Source: Phytohabitans sp036906915 (lineage in GTDB: Bacteria > Actinomycetota > Actinomycetes > Mycobacteriales > Micromonosporaceae). From it: a stretch of 49,604 nucleotides of DNA. Every line of letters starts with the position of its first letter. The stretch's first letter is position 1. Below the pieces are notes generated by a model that saw only the letters and a list, made by a program, of their open reading frames with translations, made no database searches and was not told where the DNA came from. Made by a program: the position numbers and the translations under genes. The stretch is taken from NCBI RefSeq assembly GCF_036906915.1, contig NZ_JBAKHX010000064.1, forward strand, positions 1 through 49,604, written 5' to 3'. Of the stretch, positions 10,175 through 20,323 are shown one piece after another.

Positions 10175-11374
10175 TCAACGCGGCACGCGAAAGCCCGGCA
10201 GCTCAGCGACGATGTGCTTGGCGATCTCCAGCGAGCTGGTCGCGGCCGGCGACGGGGCGTTCAACACGTGCACCTGCCGGTCGCGAGCCACGATGAGGAA
10301 GTCGTCGACGAGCGCGCCGTCGGGCGCGATGGCCTGCGCGCGCACCCCGGCCGCGCTCGGCTCCAGGTCCGCGGCGGTCACATCTGGTACCAGCCGAGCC
10401 AGGCTCTCCGCGAACCGCTGGCGCGACAGCGAGCGGCGCACCTCGGTGAGCCCGTACCGGAGGTGCTTGCGAGCCAGCCGCCACAGTCCTGAGTAGACGG
10501 CGAAGTCGGCGACGTCGCGCGGGTTGACCCTGCCCCACGAGTACCCTTCCCGGGCGAGCGCGAGCACCGCGTTCGGGCCGGCGTGGACGCTGCCGTCGAT
10601 CATCCGCGTCAGATGCACGCCCAGAAACGGAAACTGCGGGTCCGGCACCGGATAGATCAGCCCGCGCACCAGGGCACGCCGGTCGGGGCGCAGCTCGAAG
10701 TACTCTCCGCGGAACGGGACGATCCGGGCCGGCGGGTCGATGCCGGCGAGTCGCGCCACCCGGTCGGCGTGCAGGCCGGCGCAGTTGACCAGGACGTCGG
10801 CGACGAGCTCGCCGGTGGTGGTCTGAACGACCTGGGTGCCGCCGCGGTTGACGATGCCGGTGACCCGCGCGCCGAACCGGATCTCCGCGCCCGCCTTCTC
10901 CACCAGCGCGGCCAGTGTCGCGCACACCGCCGTGAAGTCGACGATGCCGGTCGACGCCACATGCATCGCCTCGACGCAGCGCACGTGCGGCTCGTAGTCG
11001 GCGGCCTCGGCCGGGCCGACCAGCCGCACGGGCAGCCCGTTCGCGGTGGCGCGCTCGTGCAGAGCCCGCAGGCGCGGCAGCTCGGACTCCTCGGTCGCCA
11101 CGATCAGCTTGCCGCACACCCGCACCGGGATGCCGTGCTCGGTGCAAAAATCGACCATCGACTGGCTGCCCGCGCGGCAGAGCTTGGCCTTGAGGCTGCC
11201 CGGCTTGTAGTACACGCCGGCGTGGATCACCCCGGAGTTGTGCCCGGTCTGGTGCGCCGCGACCCTGTGCTCCTTTTCGAGCACGGTGACCTGGGCGTCC
11301 GGGTGGTCCAGAGTGATCCGGTGTGCGGTCGCCAGCCCCACGATCCCGGCCCCGACCACCACAAACTTCGCCAT
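10175..11374 (-). CDS. lhgO: L-2-hydroxyglutarate oxidase (LhgO type), FAD-dependent
   Basis: Oxidises L-2-hydroxyglutarate to 2-oxoglutarate, a metabolite-repair and lysine/glutarate catabolic step. The 399-residue protein is a DAO-fold flavoprotein. It has an N-terminal Rossmann motif VVVGAGIVGLATAHRI, then VLEKEHRVAAHQTGHNSGVIHAGVYY-type residues typical of LhgO. GEYFELRP and a C-terminal GVRAQAIAPDGALVDDFLI segment close the fold. ATG 11374 is the first Met before the FAD motif. No ring-hydroxylation or glutarate genes are adjacent, so a housekeeping repair role seems more likely (inference). Confidence 0.9.
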   Translation of the reverse strand: MAKFVVVGAGIVGLATAHRITLDHPDAQVTVLEKEHRVAAHQTGHNSGVIHAGVYYKPGSLKAKLCRAGSQSMVDFCTEHGIPVRVCGKLIVATEESELPRLRALHERATANGLPVRLVGPAEAADYEPHVRCVEAMHVASTGIVDFTAVCATLAALVEKAGAEIRFGARVTGIVNRGGTQVVQTTTGELVADVLVNCAGLHADRVARLAGIDPPARIVPFRGEYFELRPDRRALVRGLIYPVPDPQFPFLGVHLTRMIDGSVHAGPNAVLALAREGYSWGRVNPRDVADFAVYSGLWRLARKHLRYGLTEVRRSLSRQRFAESLARLVPDVTAADLEPSAAGVRAQAIAPDGALVDDFLIVARDRQVHVLNAPSPAATSSLEIAKHIVAELPGFRVPR

Positions 11375-11450
11375 GCGCCGGACCCTACCCGCCTCGCTAG
11401 ACCCCCAACATCATCTGTCACCTGCCCGACCCCGACTCCCTCCCCGCGGC

Positions 11451-11675
11451 CTACGCGTCGTCGTCGGCGTATGGGCAGTGGCGGCAGCCGCGGCCGCAGC
11501 AGGTGCCGCGCCGGGTCAGGAACGCGGCCGTCAGCACGAACAGCCCCGTCTGGGGATCCAGATAGCCGGCCTCGTCCGCAGCCAGCGCACGGTCGTGGGC
11601 GGCGATGATCTCGCGACGGCGCGGGTGGTCCGGCGGGAGCCGCGACGGATGCGGCTCCCGCAGACGATCCCTCAC
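11451..11675 (-). CDS. DUF5522 small Cys-rich protein
   Basis: 74 residues, charged at the N-terminus, ending in GTCCGRGCRHCPYADDDA. The family signature, a Phe/Thr-Ala-Ala segment followed by RRGTCCGRGCRHCPY, is present. The four cysteines are spaced as in a metal or Fe-S site, but no function is established. It lies 10 bp downstream of the EamA gene on the same strand and is probably in its operon. Confidence 0.8.
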   Translation of the reverse strand: MRDRLREPHPSRLPPDHPRRREIIAAHDRALAADEAGYLDPQTGLFVLTAAFLTRRGTCCGRGCRHCPYADDDA

Positions 11676-11685
11676 GTGCTGGAGG

Positions 11686-12558
11686 CTACCCGCCGTTGGC
11701 CCTCGCGGTGCCGGCTACCGCCGCCAGCATGAGCGCACCCCCGACCACCGCGGTGACGGTGAGCCGCTCCCCGAAGGCGCAGACGGCGATGGCGGCGGCC
11801 GTGACCGGTTCGAGCAGGGCGACGACCGAGGCGGTGGTGGCTCGCACCACAGCCAGCCCGGCGAAGAACAGCCCGTACGCGAGCGCCGTCGGCACCGCGC
11901 CCAGGTACAGCAGCCAGCCGACCGACTCCGCCAGTCCGGTGCCGGACGGCACCACCCCCTCGGCGAGCGCCAATGGCAGCAGGCACAGCCCACCGATGAC
12001 GAACCCGACCAGCGCGGTCCGGTACGGGTCGCTGGCGGTGCCGGTGGCTCTGGTCATGAGCGTCACCGCCGCGTACCCGACGGCCGACACCAACGCCAGC
12101 CCGATTCCGAGCCAAGGGCGCGGTCCGACCGCGCCCATGCCGCCGGTGAGCAGCACCAGCCCGACCAGGCCCAGCACGACGGCGGCGGTGCCACCGCGCC
12201 CGAGGCGCTCACCGGTCGTGAGGCGGCCGCCGATCGCGATGAGGATAGGACCCGCGCCGAGCGTCACGATCGTCCCGACTGCGAGGCCGGCGTACGCGAT
12301 CGCGCCGAAGAAGGCGGTGTGATAGACCGCGAGCCCGATGCCGGTGAGCACGAGCACCGGCCGCCGCTCCGGAAGGCGGCGAGGTCCTCGGCGGACGGCG
12401 AGCAGCGCGGCGAGGATGGCGCCGCCGATGACGAAGCGCCAGTACGAGACGGCGACGGGACCGAGACCGCTGGTGCGGTACAGGAACACCGCCGCGGCGG
12501 CACCGGTGCCCCAGCTCGTCGCGGCGACGGAAATGAAGAAAAGACCACGTGCGGGCAC
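11686..12558 (-). CDS. EamA/DMT-superfamily transporter
   Basis: About ten hydrophobic helices in two EamA repeats (about residues 5-130 and 145-285 from the chosen start). Characteristic glycine/proline-rich helices include YWRFVIGGAILAALL and YLGAVPTALAYGLFFAGL. It is a drug/metabolite exporter of unknown substrate. I choose GTG 12558 because GGAG lies 7 nt upstream and the first hydrophobic helix begins directly after it. A start at 12612 would add 18 residues unlike the family and would place the start inside an inverted repeat. The leader upstream carries a short open frame and strong hairpins. The DUF5522 gene follows. Confidence 0.85.
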   Translation of the reverse strand: MPARGLFFISVAATSWGTGAAAAVFLYRTSGLGPVAVSYWRFVIGGAILAALLAVRRGPRRLPERRPVLVLTGIGLAVYHTAFFGAIAYAGLAVGTIVTLGAGPILIAIGGRLTTGERLGRGGTAAVVLGLVGLVLLTGGMGAVGPRPWLGIGLALVSAVGYAAVTLMTRATGTASDPYRTALVGFVIGGLCLLPLALAEGVVPSGTGLAESVGWLLYLGAVPTALAYGLFFAGLAVVRATTASVVALLEPVTAAAIAVCAFGERLTVTAVVGGALMLAAVAGTARANGG

Positions 12559-12575
12559 GATGAGACTCCACTGTG

Positions 12576-12722
12576 GATGGTTGACAGGGCCGCGGAAGCG
12601 GGCGACAACCATCGACCGCCGGACCTGGATCGGTCCGGCGGTGTGGGTCAGTGGAGACGCCGCCCGCTCAGCGAGCGGGTGGCGAAAGCACGATACGAAG
12701 CACGCCGAAACGCTAGCGGCAT
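12576..12722 (-). promoter_or_regulatory. Structured leader of the EamA gene with a 24-codon uORF
   Basis: Reading toward the EamA gene on the minus strand: an ATG at 12722 opens a 24-codon arginine-rich frame (MPLAFRRASYRAFATRSLSG, then RRLH) that stops at 12648. The frame ends after a 10-bp stem (12659-12668 with 12674-12683). Next comes a perfect 11-bp stem (12615-12625 with 12632-12642, 6-nt loop), and then a third inverted repeat (12576-12583 with 12606-12613) that ends just before the ribosome binding site. This resembles a leader-peptide attenuator. Beyond it, 12723-12874 shows nothing else convincing. Confidence 0.4.
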
Positions 12723-12874
12723 CCCGACCGCGCCGTCATCCGAGTTTGGGCGACGCGTCAGGACCCGTCGGCCCAGTACTGGTTCAGGCGGGCGACGGCG
12801 TCGACGTACCTAGCGTTCGCGGCGATCAAGGGCCCTGAGGGGGAGGGTGTGGCGTGCGCCCGTGGCTGGGGGCG

Positions 12875-13558
12875 TTAGCGGGCGGCTACGAAGACTCGGG
12901 ACGCCACCTCGCGGGGGAGGCGGATCTTGTCGCCGGAGCGGTCGATGGTGACGCCGTCGCGCTCCTGCGCCACCGTCACCGTCACGCCCGGGTCGACGCC
13001 CGCGGCGTGCAGCTGCCGCAGCACCTCGGCGTCGGTCTGCACGCTCTCGCAGATGCGACGCACGGTCACCTGACCGGTGAGGCCGGGAAAGGCCAGGTTG
13101 CGCTCGACGTCGTCGGCGACGGAGAGGGACTCGGGCACGTTACCGAGCTCTTCCAGACCGGGGATCGGGTTGCCATACGGCGAGCGGGTCGGCCGGTTGA
13201 GCAGCTCGTAGACCTTTTTCTCCACCGAGTCGCTCATCACGTGCTCCCACCGGCAGGCCTCCTCGTGCGCCTGCTCGTAGGGCATGCCGATGACGTTGAC
13301 CAGCAACAGCTCGGCCAGGCGGTGCTTGCGCATGACCGAGACCGCGTACTTGCGGCCGGCGTCGGTCAGGAGCAGGTGCCGGTCGCCCTCGACCGTGAGC
13401 AATCCGTCGCGCTCCATCCGGGCCACGGTCTGGCTCACGGTGGGACCACTCTGGTGCAGCCGCTCGGCGATGCGCGCGCGCAGCGGTGTCACACCCTCTT
13501 CTTCCAGCTCGAGGATGGTCTTCAGGTACATCTCGGTGGTATCAATAAGGTCGTTCAC
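12875..13558 (-). CDS. ideR: Iron-dependent regulator of the DtxR/IdeR family
   Basis: Metal-activated repressor. The N-terminal winged HTH (about residues 1-70) has DTTEMYLKTILELEEEGVTP and RIAERLHQSGPTVSQTVARM. The dimerisation and metal-binding domain (about 70-140) has MRKHRLAELLLVNVIG, EEACRWEHVMSDSVE (Cys, His and Glu ligands) and GNPIPG. The C-terminal SH3-like FeoA domain ends in LPREVASRVFVAAR. The whole is close to mycobacterial IdeR in motifs and length (227 residues). GTG 13558 is chosen because GGGAGGG lies upstream and the family begins with a short N-terminus before DTTEMYL. It is divergent from the sulfurtransferase operon. No IdeR box was recognised here, so the metal (Fe or Mn) is inferred. 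Confidence 0.9.
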   Translation of the reverse strand: MNDLIDTTEMYLKTILELEEEGVTPLRARIAERLHQSGPTVSQTVARMERDGLLTVEGDRHLLLTDAGRKYAVSVMRKHRLAELLLVNVIGMPYEQAHEEACRWEHVMSDSVEKKVYELLNRPTRSPYGNPIPGLEELGNVPESLSVADDVERNLAFPGLTGQVTVRRICESVQTDAEVLRQLHAAGVDPGVTVTVAQERDGVTIDRSGDKIRLPREVASRVFVAAR

Positions 13559-13643
13559 GACGTTTGCCCTCCCGTCACACGATGCTACCCTGCGCGACCG
13601 GCACCCTGCGGTCCCGCAGGTGACCGCGGGCACACTGGTTGCC

Positions 13644-14459
13644 ATGACTCTCGTTGACGTGCCGGCGCTCGCCGCGGAGATCGCTGACCAGAAAAAGCCA
13701 ACGCTACTTGATCTCCGTTGGCACCTGTCCGGCCCGGTCGGTCGAGACGAGTACGCCAAGGGACACCTGCCCGGCGCGGTCTTCGTCGATCTCGACAAAG
13801 AGCTGTGCGGCGCGCCCGGTCCGGGCCGGCACCCGCTGCCCGACCCGGACACCCTGCAGGGGGTGCTCCGCGCCGCCGGCGTCCGCACGGGTCACCCGGT
13901 CGTGGTGTACGACGCCGGCGACGGCCTGCCCGCGGCCCGCGCCTGGTGGACGCTGCGCTGGGCCGGCCACGAGGCGGTCCGGGTGCTCGACGGCGGCTAC
14001 GCTGCGTGGATCGCCGCCGGCCAGCCCGTCACGACCGAGGTGCCGGCGCCGGCGCCGGGCGACATCACCGTTCGGCCGGGCGGCCTGCCCGTGCTCGACG
14101 CCGACGGTGCCGCGGCGCTCGCCGCCGAGGGCGTGCTCATCGACGTCCGGGCGGCGCCGCGTTACCGGGGGGAGGTCGAGCCGATCGACCCGGTCGCCGG
14201 CCACATCCCGGGCGCGGTGAACCTGCCGGCCACCGACCACGTCGACCCGGACGGCCGGTTCCGTGCCGCCGACGCCCTCCGGTCGCGGTTCGTCGAGACC
14301 GGTCTCGCCGATGGTGTACCGGTGGGCGCCTACTGCGGATCGGGCGTGACCGCCGCTCACACCGTCCTGGCACTGCACCTGACCGGCCGCACCGACGCGG
14401 CGCTCTACGTGGGCTCCTGGAGCGACTGGATCACCGACCCCTCCCGCCCCATAGCGTGA
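13644..14459 (+). CDS. sseA: Thiosulfate/3-mercaptopyruvate sulfurtransferase
   Basis: Two-domain rhodanese of 271 residues. The first, non-catalytic domain holds LLDLRWHLSGPVGRDEYAKGHLPGA, which is a family signature, and LDGGYAAW. The second domain has the active-site loop AYCGSGVTA near residue 235 with the nucleophilic Cys. The loop sequence fits mercaptopyruvate or thiosulfate sulfurtransferases of the SseA group. ATG 13644 begins the family-like MTLVDVPAL. The stop overlaps the start of the P450 gene by 4 bp (GTGA), so the two are translationally coupled. Confidence 0.9.
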   Translation: MTLVDVPALAAEIADQKKPTLLDLRWHLSGPVGRDEYAKGHLPGAVFVDLDKELCGAPGPGRHPLPDPDTLQGVLRAAGVRTGHPVVVYDAGDGLPAARAWWTLRWAGHEAVRVLDGGYAAWIAAGQPVTTEVPAPAPGDITVRPGGLPVLDADGAAALAAEGVLIDVRAAPRYRGEVEPIDPVAGHIPGAVNLPATDHVDPDGRFRAADALRSRFVETGLADGVPVGAYCGSGVTAAHTVLALHLTGRTDAALYVGSWSDWITDPSRPIA

Positions 14460-15664
14460 TTGATCTCCTGACCGCCCTGACCCGGCTGCACCGCAGGCGG
14501 GGTGAGATCGCCCGCATCCCGATCCCCGGGGCGCGGGCATACCTGGTCAGCGACCCGGACGCGATCCAGGACGCGCTGACCCGGACCCAGCGCGAGTACG
14601 CCAAAGGCGTCGGCTCGAAAGGACTGGAGCCGCTGAAACGGGTGCTCGGTCAGGGCCTGCTCACCAGCCCGCCCGACCTGCACCGCCAGCAGCGCCGACT
14701 GATCCAGCCGCTCTTCCACGGCGGGCGGGTCGCCGGTTGGGCGGATACGTTCACCACGCTCGCCGAGGCGGCCAGTGCCTCGTGGCGTGACGGCGAGGTG
14801 CGTGATCTGCACCGCGACATGACCGAGTTGACCCTCGCGATCGTGGCGCGGACGGTCTTCGACGTGTCCGTCGACGCCGGCGCGATCACGACGATCAGCC
14901 GCGCTATCGGCCGCAACCAGCGGGCGCTGCGCCGCGAGGTCCTCCCCGGCGGCCGGCTGCTCGACCGGCTGCCGCTGCCCGCGACCCGCCGGTGGCGCGA
15001 GGACAGCGAAGCGGTCGACGCGGTGGTGCGTGCACTGATCGACGCCAAGCGCGCCGAGCCCGGTGACGACCTGCTCAGCCTGCTGCTCGCCACCGGCATG
15101 CCGGACAGCCAGGTGCGCGACGAGGCGATGACCCTGCTGCTCGCCGGGCACGAGACGACCGCCAACGCGCTCGCGTGGACGTTCCACCTGCTGTCCCGGT
15201 ACCCGATGGAGCAGGACCGGATCGCGGACGGCGACCCGGATTTCACCACCGCGGTGGTCCGCGAGGCGCTGCGCCTGTATCCGCCGGCCTGGGCGATCTG
15301 GCGCCGCCTGGTCACGGACCGCGAGGTGTGCGGGCGGCGGCTGCCGGCCGGGTCGACCTTGATCCTCAGCCCGTGGGTCGTGCACCGCGACCCGCGCTGG
15401 TGGCCCGAGCCGGACGCGTTCCGTCCGGAGCGCTGGCTCGGTGGCGAGCCGCCCCGTCGGTACACGTACTTCCCGTTCGGCAGTGGGCCGCGGCAGTGCG
15501 TCGGCAACGGGTTCGCCGAGTTGGAGGCGGTCCGCGTGACCGGTGCGATCTGCCGGCGCTGGCGGCTCACGCCCGCGCCCGGCGCGCCGCCTGTCGTGCC
15601 GCAGCCGCTGGTCACGCTGCGCCCGCGGCACGGGGTGGCCCTCACGGTGCGCGTGCGACGATGA
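14456..15664 (+). CDS. Cytochrome P450
   Basis: A 402-residue heme-thiolate monooxygenase. The I helix has LLLAGHETTANAL, the K helix EALR, and the heme loop FPFGSGPRQCVGNGFAELE with the thiolate Cys near residue 350. Length and motifs fit a soluble class I bacterial P450. Motifs such as PPAWAIWRR resemble fatty-acid and terpene P450 families, but the substrate is unknown. GTG 14456 overlaps the sulfurtransferase stop, and the stop overlaps the acuC start (ATGA). No ferredoxin gene is adjacent, so redox partners must be coded elsewhere. Confidence 0.92.
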   Translation: MIDLLTALTRLHRRRGEIARIPIPGARAYLVSDPDAIQDALTRTQREYAKGVGSKGLEPLKRVLGQGLLTSPPDLHRQQRRLIQPLFHGGRVAGWADTFTTLAEAASASWRDGEVRDLHRDMTELTLAIVARTVFDVSVDAGAITTISRAIGRNQRALRREVLPGGRLLDRLPLPATRRWREDSEAVDAVVRALIDAKRAEPGDDLLSLLLATGMPDSQVRDEAMTLLLAGHETTANALAWTFHLLSRYPMEQDRIADGDPDFTTAVVREALRLYPPAWAIWRRLVTDREVCGRRLPAGSTLILSPWVVHRDPRWWPEPDAFRPERWLGGEPPRRYTYFPFGSGPRQCVGNGFAELEAVRVTGAICRRWRLTPAPGAPPVVPQPLVTLRPRHGVALTVRVRR

Positions 15665-16851
15665 CCGTCATGGCGGACGGCACGGTCGTGGTGTGGGACG
15701 AGACCCTGCTCGGGTACGACATGGGCGACCATCCGCTCGACCCGGTGCGCGTCGAGTTGACCATGGCGCTCGCCCGCGAACTGGGCGTGCTCGACCGGCC
15801 CGGCGTCCGCGTCGTCGCGCCCACGCCGGCCGGCGACGCCGCGCTGACCCGGGTGCACCGCCCGGACTACCTCGACGCGGTCCGTGCCGCCCCCGACGAC
15901 CCGTTCTTCTCCGGTTGGGGGCTCAACACGCCCGACAATCCGGTGTTCGACGACATGCACGCGGCGAGCGCGCTGATCTGCGGCGCCACGCTGGCGGCCG
16001 CCGAGGCGGTGTGGCGCGGCGAGGCCCGCCGCGGCGTCAACATCGCCGGCGGCCTCCACCACGCGATGCCCGCGCGGGCGGCGGGCTTCTGCGTGTACAA
16101 CGATCCGGCCGTCGCCATCGCCCGGCTGCTCGACCTCGGTGCCGAGCGGATCGCGTACATCGACATCGACGTGCATCACGGCGATGGCGTGCAGGTGATC
16201 TTCTACGACGATCCGCGGGTACTAACGGTCAGCCTGCACGAGACCCCGCTGGCCCTGTTTCCCGGCACCGGGTTTCCGGAGGAGACGGGCGGGCCCGGTG
16301 CCGAGGGCAGCTCGGTCAACGTGGCGCTGCCTCCGGGCACCGGCGACGCGGGCTGGCTGCGCGCGTTCCACGCGGTGGTGCCGTCGGTCGTGCGGGCGTT
16401 CCGGCCACAGGTGCTCTTCACCCAGTGCGGCGCCGACAGCCACCGCCTCGACCCGCTGGCCGACCTGCGGCTGTCGGTCGACGGTCAGCGCGCAGCCCAC
16501 CTGGCGCTGCGGGCGCTGGCCGACGATCTGTGCGACGGTCGTTGGGTGGCCACCGGCGGCGGCGGATACGCGCTGGTCGAGGTCGTGCCCCGGACCTGGA
16601 CGCATCTGCTGGCGGCGGCCACCGGCGAGCCGATCGCACCGGCCACGCTCACCCCGCTCGGCTGGCGCGACCTGGCACACGAGCGGTGTCCCCGGCGCGA
16701 CATCCCGCTGCGGATGACCGACGACGCCGACACCTCGCACCGGCCGTGGCAGCCGGAAGGGGAGCCGGACGCCGTCGACAGGGCGATCATGGGGACCCGA
16801 CGTGCGGTGTTTCCGCTGCTGGGCCTCGACCCGTACGACCCGAGAGACTGA
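15661..16851 (+). CDS. acuC: Histone-deacetylase-like protein AcuC
   Basis: Zinc-dependent deacetylase of the class I HDAC fold. In B. subtilis, AcuC deacetylates acetyl-CoA synthetase. The catalytic features are intact: GGLHHAMPARAAGFCVYND, then IDIDVHHGDGVQ with the Asp/His zinc ligands, QCGADSHRLDPL with the second Asp ligand, and TGGGGYA. Length is 396 residues. ATG 15661 overlaps the P450 stop, and ATG 15670 is an alternative. A Pat-type acetyltransferase gene lies only two genes downstream, so the two may set lysine acetylation of shared targets (inference). Confidence 0.92.
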   Translation: MTVMADGTVVVWDETLLGYDMGDHPLDPVRVELTMALARELGVLDRPGVRVVAPTPAGDAALTRVHRPDYLDAVRAAPDDPFFSGWGLNTPDNPVFDDMHAASALICGATLAAAEAVWRGEARRGVNIAGGLHHAMPARAAGFCVYNDPAVAIARLLDLGAERIAYIDIDVHHGDGVQVIFYDDPRVLTVSLHETPLALFPGTGFPEETGGPGAEGSSVNVALPPGTGDAGWLRAFHAVVPSVVRAFRPQVLFTQCGADSHRLDPLADLRLSVDGQRAAHLALRALADDLCDGRWVATGGGGYALVEVVPRTWTHLLAAATGEPIAPATLTPLGWRDLAHERCPRRDIPLRMTDDADTSHRPWQPEGEPDAVDRAIMGTRRAVFPLLGLDPYDPRD

Positions 16852-16866
16852 GGCCGCACTCGGCCT
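16851..16866. terminator. Small hairpin between convergent genes
   Basis: AGGCCG (16851-16856) and CGGCCT (16861-16866) form a 6-bp perfect stem with a 4-nt loop in the 19-bp gap between acuC and the DHFR-like gene. It is short, so its effect is uncertain. Confidence 0.3.
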
Positions 16867-16870
16867 GGCC

Positions 16871-17485
16871 TTATTCGACTTCGATCGTGCCGTACTCCGG
16901 CTCTCCCACCCGGTCGAGCACCTGGATCGTGACGCCGGTCGGTGTCGAGCGCACCTCGGTGAGCGCGAAGCGGGTGGGCGTACGCCCCTCGGCCAGCAGC
17001 CGCCTGCCGTTACCCAGAACCACCGGCGCCACGATGAGTCGCAGGGTGTCGACCAGGCCGGCATCGAGCAGCGACTGCACGAGCGCGCCGCTGCCGTGCA
17101 GCTGAAGTTCCCTCCCGGGCTGCTTCTTCAGCTCGGTCACCGCGGCCACCACATCACCGCTCAGGATCTGGCTGTTGTGCCAGTCCGCGCTGGGCAGCGA
17201 GGCGGAGGCGACGTACTTGGGCAGCGTGTTGAGCTTCGCCGCCACCACGTCGTTCGGGTCGGTCGAGTTGGGCCAGCTCGCCGCGAAGATCTCGTACGTG
17301 TTCCGGCCCAGCAGGAACGCGTCGACCTCGCCGAACACCGAATCGATGAAGGTGCCCAGCTCACCCTCGAAGAACGGGACGAGCCAGCCGCCCTGCGTGA
17401 AACCTCCGCTCCCGTCCTCCTCGGGGGCGCCCGGCCCCTGGTAGACGCCGTCGAGGGTCAGGAACATCTGCGCTGTCAGTCTCAT
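16871..17485 (-). CDS. Dihydrofolate reductase / RibD-C domain family protein
   Basis: A 204-residue pyrimidine-reductase-like protein of the RibD C-terminal/DHFR fold. It starts MRLTAQMFLTLDGVYQGPG and carries DAFLLGRNTYEIFA, ELQLHGSGALVQSLLDAGLVD and LIVAPVVLGNGRRL, the usual NADPH-binding and core motifs of this group. Members are often annotated dihydrofolate reductase but have unknown substrates. ATG 17485 is chosen as the family start; the open frame upstream runs into the divergent acetyltransferase gene. It lies between acuC and pat but on the opposite strand. Confidence 0.85.
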   Translation of the reverse strand: MRLTAQMFLTLDGVYQGPGAPEEDGSGGFTQGGWLVPFFEGELGTFIDSVFGEVDAFLLGRNTYEIFAASWPNSTDPNDVVAAKLNTLPKYVASASLPSADWHNSQILSGDVVAAVTELKKQPGRELQLHGSGALVQSLLDAGLVDTLRLIVAPVVLGNGRRLLAEGRTPTRFALTEVRSTPTGVTIQVLDRVGEPEYGTIEVE

Positions 17486-17547
17486 GCCAGTTAGACGTAC
17501 CAGCCGGTCGGAACTCATCGCAGCTGTATTGACGCGATGATGGAGGG

Positions 17548-20070
<2,523 letters not shown>

Positions 20071-20103
20071 CCCCGCCCGTCGCACCCGCCCGCCCTCTCC
20101 TCG

Positions 20104-20185
20104 TCGATCAAGGGCAAACGCACGTAGTTCGATCTCCTTTTCGCGTGCATTTGCCCTTGATCGACGCAGATCCCCTTGATCAACG
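20104..20185 (+). repeat. Palindromic intergenic element, copy 2
   Basis: Long arms TCGATCAAGGGCAAACGCACG (from 20104) and its inverted copy ending at 20164 flank a loop with GATCTCCTTTTC. A third partial arm, CCTTGATCAACG, follows. Its CTTGATC core is exactly 19 bp after that of the right arm (20056-type core at 20156, then 20175). Orientation plus. It sits 34 bp after the acetyltransferase stop codon. Confidence 0.85.
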
Positions 20186-20287
20186 TCGTTGAGTTCGGCG
20201 ATCTGGCGCCGCGTCAAGGTGCGGGTGTCGCAGATCGCGGCGGCCGGCTGGCCCGCGAAGGAGATCGCGCGCGAGCTGCGCCCATGA
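20183..20287 (+). pseudogene. Possible relic of a helix-turn-helix protein
   Basis: One frame reads VKVRVSQIAAAGWPAKEIAR followed by ELRP and a stop. This looks like the N-terminal HTH of a transposase or resolvase (IAAAGWPAKEIARELR pattern). There is no start codon or ribosome binding site, and the frame stops at once, so it could be a broken remnant or chance. It directly abuts palindromic copy 2. Confidence 0.25.
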
Positions 20288-20323
20288 TATGGGACGGAAA
20301 TCTCTGATAGTGGGAACGGGCGT

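Noticed and set aside
12758..12829. Minus-strand mini-ORF ending ARYVDAVARLNQYWADGS
   Set aside because: The sequence looks protein-like, but only a TTG start without a ribosome binding site is available and the open part is about 23 codons. It may be chance.
12821..12840. GGCGATCAAGGGCCCTGAGG, similar to a repeat arm
   Set aside because: Only about 10 bp match one arm, with no partner arm, loop or third arm.
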